Origin: Myxococcales bacterium
Lineage (GTDB): Bacteria > Myxococcota > Polyangia > HGW-17 > SLPX01
Direction: 5' to 3'
DNA: 23,903 nucleotides
Assembly (NCBI GenBank): GCA_007131745.1
Contig: SLPX01000120.1
Span: forward strand, 1 to 23,903
Shown here: positions 1-6,468 of the stretch, piece after piece
Position numbering within the stretch: position 1 is the stretch's first letter
How the letters are laid out: each line of letters begins with the position of its first letter
Notes under the pieces: generated by a model
The model's database searches: none
Told to the model about the DNA's origin: nothing
Seen by the model: the letters and a program-made list of their open reading frames with translations, nothing else
Program-made: the position numbers and the translations under genes

Positions 1-107
1 AATCCTCGTGAAACAAGGGCTGCATACGCGCCGGCCGCGGCGAAACCCCACCATGCAAGGAAAGCATTTCGAAAGTGAAACGCCATTTTTTCTATGTTTC
101 TTCTCAT
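1..107 (-). CDS. Partial CDS, N-terminus of an unidentified membrane or secreted protein
   Basis: An open frame runs from an ATG at 107 leftwards off the window, giving 35 codons. The N-terminus is basic (MRRNIEK) and is followed by a hydrophobic, Ala-rich stretch (about residues 14-32, NAFLAWWGFAAAGAYAALVS), as expected of a signal sequence or first membrane helix. It begins 16 bases after the stop of the ftsB-like gene on the same strand, so the two could be co-transcribed. The start is uncertain. AAGGA directly abuts the ATG at 107, AGGG lies 12 bases upstream, and a second ATG at 86 is possible. The family cannot be recognised from this fragment. Confidence 0.4.
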   Translation of the reverse strand, partial: MRRNIEKMAFHFRNAFLAWWGFAAAGAYAALVSRG

Positions 108-123
108 TCCTTCACACTACCCT

Positions 124-420
124 TCACGGACGGTCGCGCTCTTCGACGATGAACACGAATTCACCGTCTCGAATCATTCCTAATTCGTCACGCGCGGTTT
201 GCTCCAGCTTGAAGTCGTCATCGCGCAAATCCCTGATCTCCCCCTCCATTTTCCTGATCTCCCCGGCAAGCCGATCATTACGCTCCTTCAGCCCGGTCAA
301 CTCTTTTTGCAGTTTCCTGTAGCGCACGAACCCCTTCTCGCTGAACACCTCGAACGGAAGAGCCGCAACCGAAAGAGCGATGGCAAAAGCAAAAAGAATA
401 CGCAGTATCCAGCCCCCCAT
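124..420 (-). CDS. ftsB: FtsB/DivIC-like septum formation initiator
   Basis: This 98-residue protein has the FtsB/DivIC layout. There is a short cytoplasmic end, one membrane helix (about residues 4-20, ILRILFAFAIALSVAAL), a coiled coil (about 32-66, rich in Leu, Glu, Lys and Arg), and the closing motif ARDELGMIRDGEFVF, which matches the conserved RE-LGM-x-x-GE region of the family. In the family, the protein sits in the inner membrane and links early and late divisome proteins (the FtsL-FtsB-FtsQ subcomplex). I chose the ATG at 420 over the in-frame ATG at 513. The longer form adds 31 polar residues ahead of the helix, and TAAGG lies just upstream of 420. No eno or ftsL gene is visible next to it. 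DivIC is an equally valid family name. Confidence 0.75.
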   Translation of the reverse strand: MGGWILRILFAFAIALSVAALPFEVFSEKGFVRYRKLQKELTGLKERNDRLAGEIRKMEGEIRDLRDDDFKLEQTARDELGMIRDGEFVFIVEERDRP

Positions 421-815
421 GTACCTTAGGCCCGACCGATTCCGGCTTTTCCCTCCGGAACGTGGTGAATGGTCTCCAACTCTTGTGAACTCTGTCTTCT
501 TATCACGGAACATGAATCATCCAATCCTTGACTTACAAACAAATCCGCTGGCCATTCACACCCGCGGTTTATCATCCAACAGTACCTCATTCAGATTATA
601 GGGAAGCGACTCAACCTGTCCAAAATCCTGATCCGACTTTTCAAGGAACCCTTCGTCTCCCTCAATTTTCTACAGTGACTTGTCTCATCGATAGAGAACC
701 TGAGCAGGACAAAAGGTCGCTGCATAATCCAGAAAGTAGTATAGAGTGTTTTTCCCGATTCAGCGGACGAAGGTGATCCTTGCATTTGGACGCGGATCTC
801 GGATAGGATGCCACC
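421..815. other. Intergenic region between ftsB-like gene and PIN gene, nothing recognised
   Basis: This is 395 bases between the divergent starts of the ftsB-like gene and the plus-strand PIN gene. The short frames in it have no recognisable protein character. An AGGA seven bases before the ATG at 816 serves the PIN gene. I see no promoter, terminator or RNA that I would defend, although both neighbouring genes presumably need promoters here. Confidence 0.5.
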
Positions 816-1274
816 ATGAAGTTGCGGATCTACACGGACACATCGGTCCTCGGCGGCTGTGAGGACGAAGAGTTTGCGGAACACTCGGTCCGGCTTCTCA
901 ATGGCTTCGTGCGGGGTGAACTGCTCCTCGTCCTGTCCAGCCTGACCCTCCAGGAACTCGCGGCGGCACCCGTAGAGGTCCGCAAACGGCTTGCCACGGT
1001 GCCCGAGGAGCGCATCGAGATGCTCCAGCTTGATGCAGAGGCGAGGGAGCTGGCGGAAGCGTACATCAGCGCCGCAGTGGTGTCACCCAGGATGCGGGCC
1101 GACGCACAGCACATCGCCATCGCGACCGTAGGCCGCGTCGACGTGCTGGTGAGCTGGAACTTCAGGCACATCGTAAACCTCGAACGAATCCACGGTTACA
1201 ATTCCGTGAACCTGCGCAAAGGCTACCCCATGATCGAGATCAGGACGCCCCGGGAGGTGCTGTCAGATGAGTAG
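816..1274 (+). CDS. PIN-domain toxin-like ribonuclease
   Basis: This 152-residue protein has the acidic PIN signature. D8 lies in the opening strand (IYTDTSVLGG), E47 in LTLQELAAA, and D96 in RADAQHIAIA, followed by SWNFRH at 113-118. In the family these carboxylates bind Mg2+ for RNA cleavage, and VapC-type members are toxins that cut tRNA, rRNA or mRNA. The ATG at 816 has AGGA seven bases upstream. The stop overlaps the start of the next small gene by eight bases, so the pair is translationally coupled. The toxin comes first, the reverse of the usual VapBC order. The C-terminal part (YNSVNLRKGYPMIEIRTP) extends beyond a minimal PIN domain and is typical of a PIN subgroup that pairs with a short downstream protein. 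The gene looks more GC-rich than its neighbours. The RNA target is unknown. Confidence 0.8.
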   Translation: MKLRIYTDTSVLGGCEDEEFAEHSVRLLNGFVRGELLLVLSSLTLQELAAAPVEVRKRLATVPEERIEMLQLDAEARELAEAYISAAVVSPRMRADAQHIAIATVGRVDVLVSWNFRHIVNLERIHGYNSVNLRKGYPMIEIRTPREVLSDE

Positions 1275-1473
1275 GACCGATAAAAAGTTCGACGCGGTCG
1301 AGATGATGCGATCTGCTCGAGATCGGATTTCCGCCCGGATCAAAGACATGACCTTGGAGGAAGAACTCGAGTGGCTCGCCTCGCAAGAAATCGATGATCA
1401 GTTCTTGAATCGTCTTCGGGATCGGGTTGCCATCCGACAGGTCGATGAAGCGGACCGGCCTTCGGCCGGATGA
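1267..1473 (+). CDS. Small partner of PIN protein, putative antitoxin
   Basis: This 68-residue, highly charged protein overlaps the PIN gene by eight bases (ATGAGTAG). It has a helical pattern, FDAVEMMRSARDRISARIKD, then MTLEEELEWLASQE. The VEMxRxARDxI and MTxEEExEW features are ones I associate with short proteins encoded directly after this PIN subgroup. No DNA-binding fold such as ribbon-helix-helix or AbrB is evident. Coupling, size and position argue that it binds and neutralises the PIN protein, which is inference. The final codons overlap a GC-rich hairpin (CCGGCC-TTC-GGCCGG, 1455-1469) that has no T-run after it. Confidence 0.65.
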   Translation: MSRTDKKFDAVEMMRSARDRISARIKDMTLEEELEWLASQEIDDQFLNRLRDRVAIRQVDEADRPSAG

Positions 1474-1492
1474 TGATCAGCATTCGAAACCA

Positions 1493-1513
1493 GGCAAGAA
1501 AACGAGACTTGCC
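1493..1513. other. Hairpin between convergent toxin-antitoxin genes
   Basis: GGCAAG (1493-1498) and CTTGCC (1508-1513) form a perfect 6-bp stem with a 9-base loop. It lies in the 95-base gap between the convergent gene ends at 1473 and 1569. An overlapping alternative pairing exists between GCCAA (1511-1515) and TTGGC near 1529-1533. No U-tract follows on either strand, so intrinsic termination is only possible, not shown. Confidence 0.25.
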
Positions 1514-1568
1514 AAAGAGATCCCTCACTTGGCATCAAGGAAAAACCGCCCCGGATTATGGGGAATTA

Positions 1569-1946
1569 TCATGGCTTGAAAATCCTTAGAGACAGATCCT
1601 TGATGATCCGAAAATGTTTGCCGTTGCCGGTGATCAGGGTCAGGTGGTTTTCCGTCGCTGTGGCCGCCACCAATGCGTCACCGGCCCGCAGGCCCGAGGA
1701 AAGTCCATACTCTTCGATATAGACGGCGGCTCGGTGGCCGATACTTTCATTCAGCGGCAAAATGGTGAAAGCGAAAGCAGTGAGAAACTCCCGGGTATAC
1801 CGATGCTGCTTCTTGTTTGAGGCATGTTGCAACAATTCCAGATAGGTCTGCAGGGCAATGAATCGATGATCTGTCTTTTGGACCAGTGTTGCGGCCTTGT
1901 GGTTGCCGCGCTGGATCCAGATCAGGATGTCTGTGTCAAACAGCAT
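1569..1946 (-). CDS. vapC: VapC-family PIN-domain toxin
   Basis: This is a 125-residue PIN protein of ordinary VapC length. It opens with MLFDTDILIWIQRG (D4, D6), has E37 in YLELLQ, and D90 in LRAGDALVAATA. It ends with LITGNGKHF, where Asn-Gly replaces the more usual N-x-x-D/H-F ending of the active-site loop. The family cleaves RNA with Mg2+ and is held inactive by its partner antitoxin. I chose the ATG at 1946 because the PIN fold starts immediately there; the ATG at 1970 would add only eight non-homologous residues. The start lies inside the end of the upstream antitoxin gene (11-base overlap), so the two are translationally coupled. Transcription would come from the promoter at 2241-2270. 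Confidence 0.85.
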   Translation of the reverse strand: MLFDTDILIWIQRGNHKAATLVQKTDHRFIALQTYLELLQHASNKKQHRYTREFLTAFAFTILPLNESIGHRAAVYIEEYGLSSGLRAGDALVAATATENHLTLITGNGKHFRIIKDLSLRIFKP

Positions 1947-2178
1947 GGTTGCGCCCTGCCCGCAGCTCATCCATTGTTTCCTTCACCGTCTTTTTGTCTT
2001 TCTTGGCAATGCCGAAGAAAGGATGTTCGGTGACTTTCCCGTCCGTCGACTTCTCCGGTAGGGGAAGCAATATGCCACGGGGTTTGCCGTGATAAGTGAT
2101 GACCACCTTTTCACGCCTTTCCAGGGCCTCCAGCACTTCTTTCATGTTGTAACGAAGGTCGACAATTGATGCTTCCAT
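1936..2178 (-). CDS. Phd/YefM-family antitoxin
   Basis: This 80-residue protein has the Phd/YefM pattern. MEASIVDLRYNMKEVLEALERREKV is the N-terminal DNA-binding part, and VVITYHGKPRGILLPL is the characteristic 'v.it..GkP.avl.P' strand. The C-terminal third (DKKTVKETMDELRAGR) is a charged tail of the kind that wraps the toxin. The ATG at 2178 was chosen over 2205 because GGGAGA lies seven bases upstream. In the family the protein represses its own operon by binding a palindrome and neutralises the PIN or RelE partner. A strong promoter with an 8-bp inverted repeat lies about 45-90 bases upstream. Pairing of a Phd-type antitoxin with a PIN toxin is well known. Confidence 0.85.
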   Translation of the reverse strand: MEASIVDLRYNMKEVLEALERREKVVITYHGKPRGILLPLPEKSTDGKVTEHPFFGIAKKDKKTVKETMDELRAGRNHAV

Positions 2179-2220
2179 GTTGTTCTCTCCCGGATTTGCA
2201 GGCAAATTTCTAAGTTTGTA

Positions 2221-2243
2221 AATGTATACCTGATATATACATT
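2221..2243 (-). promoter_or_regulatory. Candidate operator of the Phd/PIN operon
   Basis: AATGTATA (2221-2228) and TATACATT (2236-2243) are a perfect 8-bp inverted repeat with a 7-base spacer. On the minus strand it starts at the -10 element and covers the likely transcription start. This is the usual site for autorepression by a Phd-type antitoxin or toxin-antitoxin complex. The symmetry is visible; the binding is inferred. Confidence 0.65.
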
Positions 2244-2270
2244 ATGCTCTCCGGAAGAGCGCTTTGTCAA
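2241..2270 (-). promoter_or_regulatory. Sigma70-type promoter of the Phd/PIN operon
   Basis: Read on the minus strand, TTGACA (2265-2270) and CATAAT (2241-2246) are separated by 18 bases. This is a perfect -35 and a five-of-six -10. The spacer holds GCTCT-CCGGA-AGAGC (plus-strand 2246-2260), a small inverted repeat. The -10 is shared with the operator repeat at 2221-2243. Confidence 0.7.
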
Positions 2271-2286
2271 GGGAGGCTGGAACAAG

Positions 2287-2331
2287 GCGCTCGGCGGTTT
2301 GTCCGCTGCCGTAAATAAATAGACTCGCTCG
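2287..2331 (+). repeat. 45-bp direct repeat, copy 1
   Basis: This matches 42 of 45 bases of the copy at 2548-2592, starting gcgctcggcggtttgtccgc in both. The three differences are all transitions. The copies lie 261 bases apart and neither is coding. This one looks like the tail of an interspersed element whose body is missing, with a fuller copy following. Confidence 0.75.
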
Positions 2332-2367
2332 TTTCAGCTTCTGTAGATAAGGCCAGGCGAATATAGC

Positions 2368-2592
2368 TTGTTCTGCCGAGGTCTGAAAGATGAAGCAGGT
2401 CTCCGGAACAAGCCGTGCGTCAGAAGCCCGCTGCCCAAAGGGCTGAAGGGATTCGGCCGAGTCGACGACGAAGCTCCCCGCAGGGGAGGTTCAAACGGCG
2501 ACGTCCGGCGGTTCCGGAACCTGCGGAAACAAGACCTCGGCCACGCTGCGCTCGGCGGTTTGTCCGCTGCCGTAAACAAATAGGCTCGCCCG
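2368..2592 (+). repeat. Probable interspersed non-coding element, including 45-bp repeat copy 2
   Basis: Within this GC-rich stretch there is a 6-bp hairpin, CTCCCC-GCA-GGGGAG (2474-2488). An imperfect inverted pair is formed by caggtctccggaac (2395-2408) and gttccggaacctg (2511-2523). The second copy of the 45-bp repeat lies at 2548-2592. Open frames exist on both strands but are Pro/Arg/Ser-rich and resemble no protein. It has the look of a structured REP- or MITE-like repeat. The outer boundaries are my estimate, and multiple copies elsewhere in the genome are predicted rather than seen. Confidence 0.45.
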
Positions 2593-2630
2593 ATAGTGGG
2601 GTGTAAAAGTGAAGTTGGAGAAGGGATAAC

Positions 2631-2651
2631 GGCCCGGGTCAATCCCGGGCC
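2631..2651. other. Perfect 8-bp hairpin with tandem repeat, 3' of the Cys-rich lipoprotein gene
   Basis: GGCCCGGG (2631-2638) and CCCGGGCC (2644-2651) form a perfect stem with a TCAAT loop. It lies 36 bases past the stop of the minus-strand gene ending at 2688. There is no U-tract on the minus strand, so it is not a standard terminator; it could still stabilise the 3' end of the mRNA. Between stem and gene are two tandem near-copies of a roughly 23-base unit starting gggccgatggtg (2647 and 2670). Confidence 0.4.
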
Positions 2652-2687
2652 GATGGTGGAATCAATCCAGGGCCGATGGTGAAATCA

Positions 2688-4700
2688 TCAATCCGAGGTG
2701 CACAGCGAAGTGTCGAAGGTGCAATCCGCGGCACAGGAAAGATCTCCACCGGTGAAACCATCAAGATCCGCGCATTCTGTTATGGTTCCCCATTCAGTAC
2801 CGTCGCACTCTTCTTCGGCTTCCTGTAATACGCCATCACCACACCAGCCCGCGGCCTCGCAATCCGTTAGGTCGAATTCACACTGATCAGTGCAGCTCAG
2901 GTCTCCTCCGTAGTAACCCAGGGTGAGGCAGGTTTCATTGTCAAGGTCAGTGCCGTCACACTCTTCGCCCGCTTCCACGACGTCGTTTCCGCATTCGGCT
3001 ATTTCACCGGTGCAGCCGTCCGCGGGGCATCCGCACATACCGAGATGCGCGGGAGAACCGTCCCCGGTCGAACCCTGGGTCGCTCCAGGCCTGTACCAAG
3101 CGGAAACCGTAATGCAGAACGAATCAGCAGGCATGTCGCCGCGGGTTCCACAGTCGTCTTCATCAACCAGGCAGAACGGCATGCAGACTCCCTGTGAACT
3201 CCAGTCGGTGGTGAGTTCCGGGAAGCAGAACGAACCTTCTTCACAAAGGTCGTTTTCCACATCGCATTCCTCGCCGATCATCTTGTCCGCGGGTTGTCCG
3301 ACGTTTACGCACCAGCCCACCGGGGTTCCCCATCCGAATTCGCCGTCGCCGAAGTGAATCGGCCAGCAGATGTAATTGTCATTGGCAGCGTCATTGTAGT
3401 CGGAACAGCTCTCTGTCCGGCCGGGAATGATATCCCCGTTCAGCACGTCGCAGGTCACGAGTCCTTCCGCTGGGTTGATGTCTTTTTCAATGCAATACCC
3501 GAATTCGGAAGTCCGGAGACCATCGTCTTCATCGTTGCTCACAGTGATCGAGGAAAGATCCAGGCAGCTGTATCCGTCGGGACATTCCATTTCATTGTCA
3601 AAATACACGGCCCGCCAGTCGCAGAACTGGAGGCATTCGCCGCCGCCTTCGTTCGCGTTGTTTTCGATACAGAATCCCTTTTCACATCGCGTCCAATCCA
3701 TAGACCGCGGCTGGAAGCTGAGGTCAATCGAGGCGCCCGGCACGTAATCACACGCATCCATGTGTTCTGCAGTGCCGTGCTCGACGCAGATACCCATTTC
3801 ATCTTCAGCTATTCCCAGCGGGAGACACCAGCCTGGGCCGCCGCCGCCCGGAATCTGGCAAGGAGCGTTCAATTCCCTGCCGACAGCCGGGTTGACAAAA
3901 TCGCCGGGGCCACAAAAAGCGAAATAACATGCGCTTATCGCAGCTTCGCAATACTGACCATAGTAACATTCATCCAGCCCGCTGCACTGCAAAACGCAGA
4001 TCGGAATCGTGAAAGAAGACGAATCACAAGTGTACTCCAACCCCCACATGTCCGGGCAGCACGCGTCTCCGATAGTCGGATCGCACTGGTTCCAGGGCTC
4101 GGAGATGCATTCCGGCTTCACGGTGCAGTTTGCGGTGCAGTGGCTGTCGGGATGGCCGTTAATTGCATCGCAACCAGCCGGGAGATTATCCGGGTCGGTT
4201 CCGCAGTCGCATTCCTCGGGGCCTTCCTTGACGCCGTCTCCGCACACCGTGTTCCAGGTGCATTCTTCACTGCAGACACCCTGTCCGTTTATGGCATCGC
4301 ATCCGCTGGGAAGATTATCCGGGTCGGTCCCGCAGTCACACTCTTCGTTGCCTTCCCTGATGCCGTCGCCGCAGATAGCTTCGCAATTCTGGCAACGGCT
4401 GCGATCCAGTGTACACTCGCGGGGATGGCCGGGAGGATAGCATCCCAGGATCCCGCCGCTGCATTCCACATCGAGGCAAGTAGCGCCGCCCAAATCCTGG
4501 CCGTCGCACTCCTCGTACGGATCGATTGTTCCGTTTCCGCAATAACAATCTTCAGGGCAGTTATAGCGGTCTTCACCTTCATCGCAGATGCCGTTTCCGC
4601 AGAGATCTTTTTCTTTCTTGTCTTTGTCGCACCCGGTGACGCTCAGGAACACCAAGCCGGCGCACAAGCCGAGACATAACAATGCATGCTTGAATCTCAT
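2688..4700 (-). CDS. Large Cys-rich lipoprotein with CGNG/CGDG repeats
   Basis: This is a 670-residue secreted protein. The ATG at 4700 has AAGGAG about nine bases upstream. It opens a lipoprotein signal peptide with lipobox VTGC, giving lipidated Cys24. The mature protein starts C-D-K-D-K-K. Residues about 33-190 and 570-670 contain repeats of the form CGxGxxxxxEECDGxxL...C...GG.LxCxxxC, similar to the DUF4215-type Cys-rich repeats of myxobacterial and related secreted proteins. Two adjacent copies share ECDCGTDPDNLP-GCDAING almost exactly, which shows a recent internal duplication. The middle (about 195-565) is rich in Cys, Asp and Glu, with no enzyme motif I recognise. Disulfide-stabilised and acidic, it could bind Ca2+ or other cations or act as a surface protein. 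That is inference and no function can be assigned. Asp at +2 would retain it at the inner membrane under the enteric Lol rule, which may not hold in this lineage. Confidence 0.85.
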   Translation of the reverse strand: MRFKHALLCLGLCAGLVFLSVTGCDKDKKEKDLCGNGICDEGEDRYNCPEDCYCGNGTIDPYEECDGQDLGGATCLDVECSGGILGCYPPGHPRECTLDRSRCQNCEAICGDGIREGNEECDCGTDPDNLPSGCDAINGQGVCSEECTWNTVCGDGVKEGPEECDCGTDPDNLPAGCDAINGHPDSHCTANCTVKPECISEPWNQCDPTIGDACCPDMWGLEYTCDSSSFTIPICVLQCSGLDECYYGQYCEAAISACYFAFCGPGDFVNPAVGRELNAPCQIPGGGGPGWCLPLGIAEDEMGICVEHGTAEHMDACDYVPGASIDLSFQPRSMDWTRCEKGFCIENNANEGGGECLQFCDWRAVYFDNEMECPDGYSCLDLSSITVSNDEDDGLRTSEFGYCIEKDINPAEGLVTCDVLNGDIIPGRTESCSDYNDAANDNYICWPIHFGDGEFGWGTPVGWCVNVGQPADKMIGEECDVENDLCEEGSFCFPELTTDWSSQGVCMPFCLVDEDDCGTRGDMPADSFCITVSAWYRPGATQGSTGDGSPAHLGMCGCPADGCTGEIAECGNDVVEAGEECDGTDLDNETCLTLGYYGGDLSCTDQCEFDLTDCEAAGWCGDGVLQEAEEECDGTEWGTITECADLDGFTGGDLSCAADCTFDTSLCTSD

Positions 4701-5421
4701 GGACTCTTCTCCTTTTTCCTTTGTACCGACCATTTCAAGGTCATCAAGTTGGTCAAGTGGATTCTTCCAATCAGGTGGGCAATAACATAAGCCCTAGGGT
4801 TAATCAACTGTTTAACAAATTTTCACTAAACACGCTCATATTGACTGCCGATCCACCCTCGACAGTCCTTTAAGTATCTTTGTCTGAATCTCAATGAGAT
4901 CCTGTGTAGTATCTTTTTTAAATGATCAATTTTTTCAAAACATTTTCAATGTCTTAGAGTTTATCCTGCAGACAAATCAAACACTTCAAACATCAAAGAT
5001 CAAATACTCAATTCCTACACAATTTCTGTTTAACACGAAGGAACTTTATCCGCAAGGAAGAAAAGCAGTTTGATCTTTCGGATAGTGATCTCATCCAATC
5101 GCCAAGGGAAACAAAAATCGGGATCAAAAAACGATGAAAGATCCCATTCGGTTCGATTTCCGCTCGATACATACTTCTAATCTTGCAGACTTGGCCACGT
5201 TGCCATGTTTGCAATCGAGTCGAATCCCAAGGATTGGAACAAAGGATTGGAATCACGACGAATGCGTACATTGGCTGACAACCACTTGTTCGCAAACGTC
5301 TGCAATGTTAGCATGCCTTTATTGCCAGGCATTGTTATGTCGCAATTTCATTTTCAGACACAGAAGATCAATCGCCTCGACTGGGGCGAGGAAATCGGTG
5401 AAAACAATAAGAAGGATTCGG
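4701..5421. other. 721-bp AT-rich divergent intergenic region
   Basis: The two Cys-rich lipoprotein genes diverge from this region. It is clearly more AT-rich than its flanks. It holds a tandem AAGGATTGGAA pair (5229-5239 and 5242-5252) and a CCTCG/CGAGG hairpin shortly before the plus-strand gene. A frame from 5134 is continuous with the downstream gene, but its first 96 codons look non-coding. Both genes must have promoters here. I could not identify one convincingly, nor any RNA gene. Confidence 0.5.
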
Positions 5422-6414
5422 ATGAGAAGAAGATTGTTAAAACGCATGGCCGTCTGTTTGTTCGGTCCATTGCTTTTAATCGGTTTTGTAACTGCGGGTT
5501 GTACAACGGATTTTTCCCAGTCATCGGGCAATGAAAACGCAAATACCGATGCTTGCACCGGAGACTGTGGAATCCCGGATTGCAACAGCAATTCGTGTCC
5601 GGACGGTTGTTGTGACTCCAACGGAGTTTGCAGGGCCGGCACACAAGACGACATTTGCGGCTCAGGGGGGATGAATTGCGAAAACTGTTTGATCACAGGC
5701 CGAACCTGCGAAAACGGGTCATGCATGGCCCTCGGTCAATGCACACCGGGAGACACCATGGAGTGTGGAAACTGCGGGGTCCGTTATTGTGACCCCTATG
5801 ACAATACATGGGGTCGATGTGAAGGCGAAGGCGAATGTGCCCCAAACCAGGTTGAAACCGGAAACACATGCGGCAACTGCGGAATTAACGAAAGAACCTG
5901 TACTTCTTCCTGCCGGTGGGCGGATTGGTCGTGCGTCGACGAAGGGGTTTGTGCTCCGGGAACGGCAGAGTTCCAAGGTTCCTGCGGCAATTGCGGCAGA
6001 TATCAGAAAACTTGCACTTCTTCCTGCCAGTGGACGGATTGGCACTGCGGAGATGAAGGGGTTTGTTCTCCCGGAGCGGTTGAGAGCGGAGGATCGTGCG
6101 GCAACTGCGGCACGAACCGGCGAACCTGCACTTCTTCCTGCCTGTGGTCCAATTGGTCGTGCGTCGACGAGGGTGTCTGTTCGCCGGGATCAAACGAGCA
6201 CAGAACCGTATCCTGCAGAGATTGCGGCACCCAGACCCAACGACGGGACTGCAACACGTCTTGCTCTTGGGGGAATTGGCTGAACGTTGGAATCTGTAAT
6301 TGCGCTGATGTCTATGAATGGCGAGGGGAACCCTGGTGCAACCCTTGTTACATTCAGAACTGCTGGGATCTGACCAACTGCTGGTGGTCGGAGTGCAAAT
6401 TCGCGTGTGATTGA
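5422..6414 (+). CDS. Cys-rich lipoprotein with 38-residue GNCG repeats
   Basis: This is a 330-residue lipoprotein. The ATG at 5422 has AAGGA about seven bases upstream. It begins a basic signal peptide (MRRRLLKR) with a hydrophobic core and lipobox TAGC (Cys27). After a short Asn/Asp/Cys-rich linker come exact-length 38-residue repeats. Each has the plan GxCxPGxxExxGxCGNCGxx, then xRTCTSSCxWxxWxCxDE. Three complete units lie at 5830-6171, with degenerate units on both sides. The C-terminus is a different Cys/Trp-rich tail (CNPC, CWDLTNCWWSEC). GNCG/CxW..W repeats of this kind occur in surface proteins of myxobacteria-like bacteria; I know of no established function. The even Cys spacing suggests two or more disulfides per unit. 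The longer frame starting at 5134 was rejected because its extra N-terminus hides the signal peptide. Confidence 0.85.
   Translation: MRRRLLKRMAVCLFGPLLLIGFVTAGCTTDFSQSSGNENANTDACTGDCGIPDCNSNSCPDGCCDSNGVCRAGTQDDICGSGGMNCENCLITGRTCENGSCMALGQCTPGDTMECGNCGVRYCDPYDNTWGRCEGEGECAPNQVETGNTCGNCGINERTCTSSCRWADWSCVDEGVCAPGTAEFQGSCGNCGRYQKTCTSSCQWTDWHCGDEGVCSPGAVESGGSCGNCGTNRRTCTSSCLWSNWSCVDEGVCSPGSNEHRTVSCRDCGTQTQRRDCNTSCSWGNWLNVGICNCADVYEWRGEPWCNPCYIQNCWDLTNCWWSECKFACD
5830..6171 (+). repeat. Three in-frame tandem 114-bp repeats
   Basis: The units begin at 5830, 5944 and 6058 with identical 114-base spacing and no indels. They encode 38 residues each and share blocks such as TGCGGCAA(C/T)TGCGG and ACTTCTTCCTGCC. 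A fourth, diverged unit follows from 6172. The constant length argues for structural constraint on each unit and for expansion by recombination. Confidence 0.9.
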
Positions 6415-6452
6415 TCTTTCCACGAATGAAAAAGTCGTCTCCGACGGAAAGA
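6415..6452 (+). other. Inter-gene hairpin between two lipoprotein genes
   Basis: TCTTTCC (6415-6421) directly after the stop codon pairs with GGAAAGA (6446-6452). An inner GTCG-TCTC-CGAC stem lies within the loop. The hairpin fills most of the 54-base gap before the next gene. It could protect the upstream mRNA or partly uncouple expression. It has no T-run, so a terminator is unlikely. Confidence 0.35.
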
Positions 6453-6468
6453 CATCCGAGGTATCCGA

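Noticed and set aside
591..884. Minus-strand 97-codon frame between the ftsB-like and PIN genes
   Set aside because: It overlaps the start of the PIN gene, has no recognisable protein features and no convincing ribosome site.
2334..2642. Minus-strand 102-codon frame in the repeat region
   Set aside because: It is a Pro/Arg/Ser-rich translation of a structured repeat without a ribosome site; a typical spurious ORF.
2631..2651. Intrinsic terminator for the 670-residue lipoprotein gene
   Set aside because: The stem is strong, but no U-tract follows on the minus strand.
3294..4679. 461-codon plus-strand open frame
   Set aside because: It is antisense to the Cys-rich lipoprotein gene. Its Ala/Val/Ile/Phe-rich translation arises from the complementary Cys/Asp/Gly codons, and it has no ribosome site or domain.
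5134..5421. Upstream extension of the GNCG lipoprotein
   Set aside because: The 96 extra codons look non-coding and would bury the signal peptide; the ATG at 5422 has its own ribosome site.
5830..6285. CRISPR-like array
   Set aside because: The 114-bp periodic repeats are in-frame coding units without spacers.
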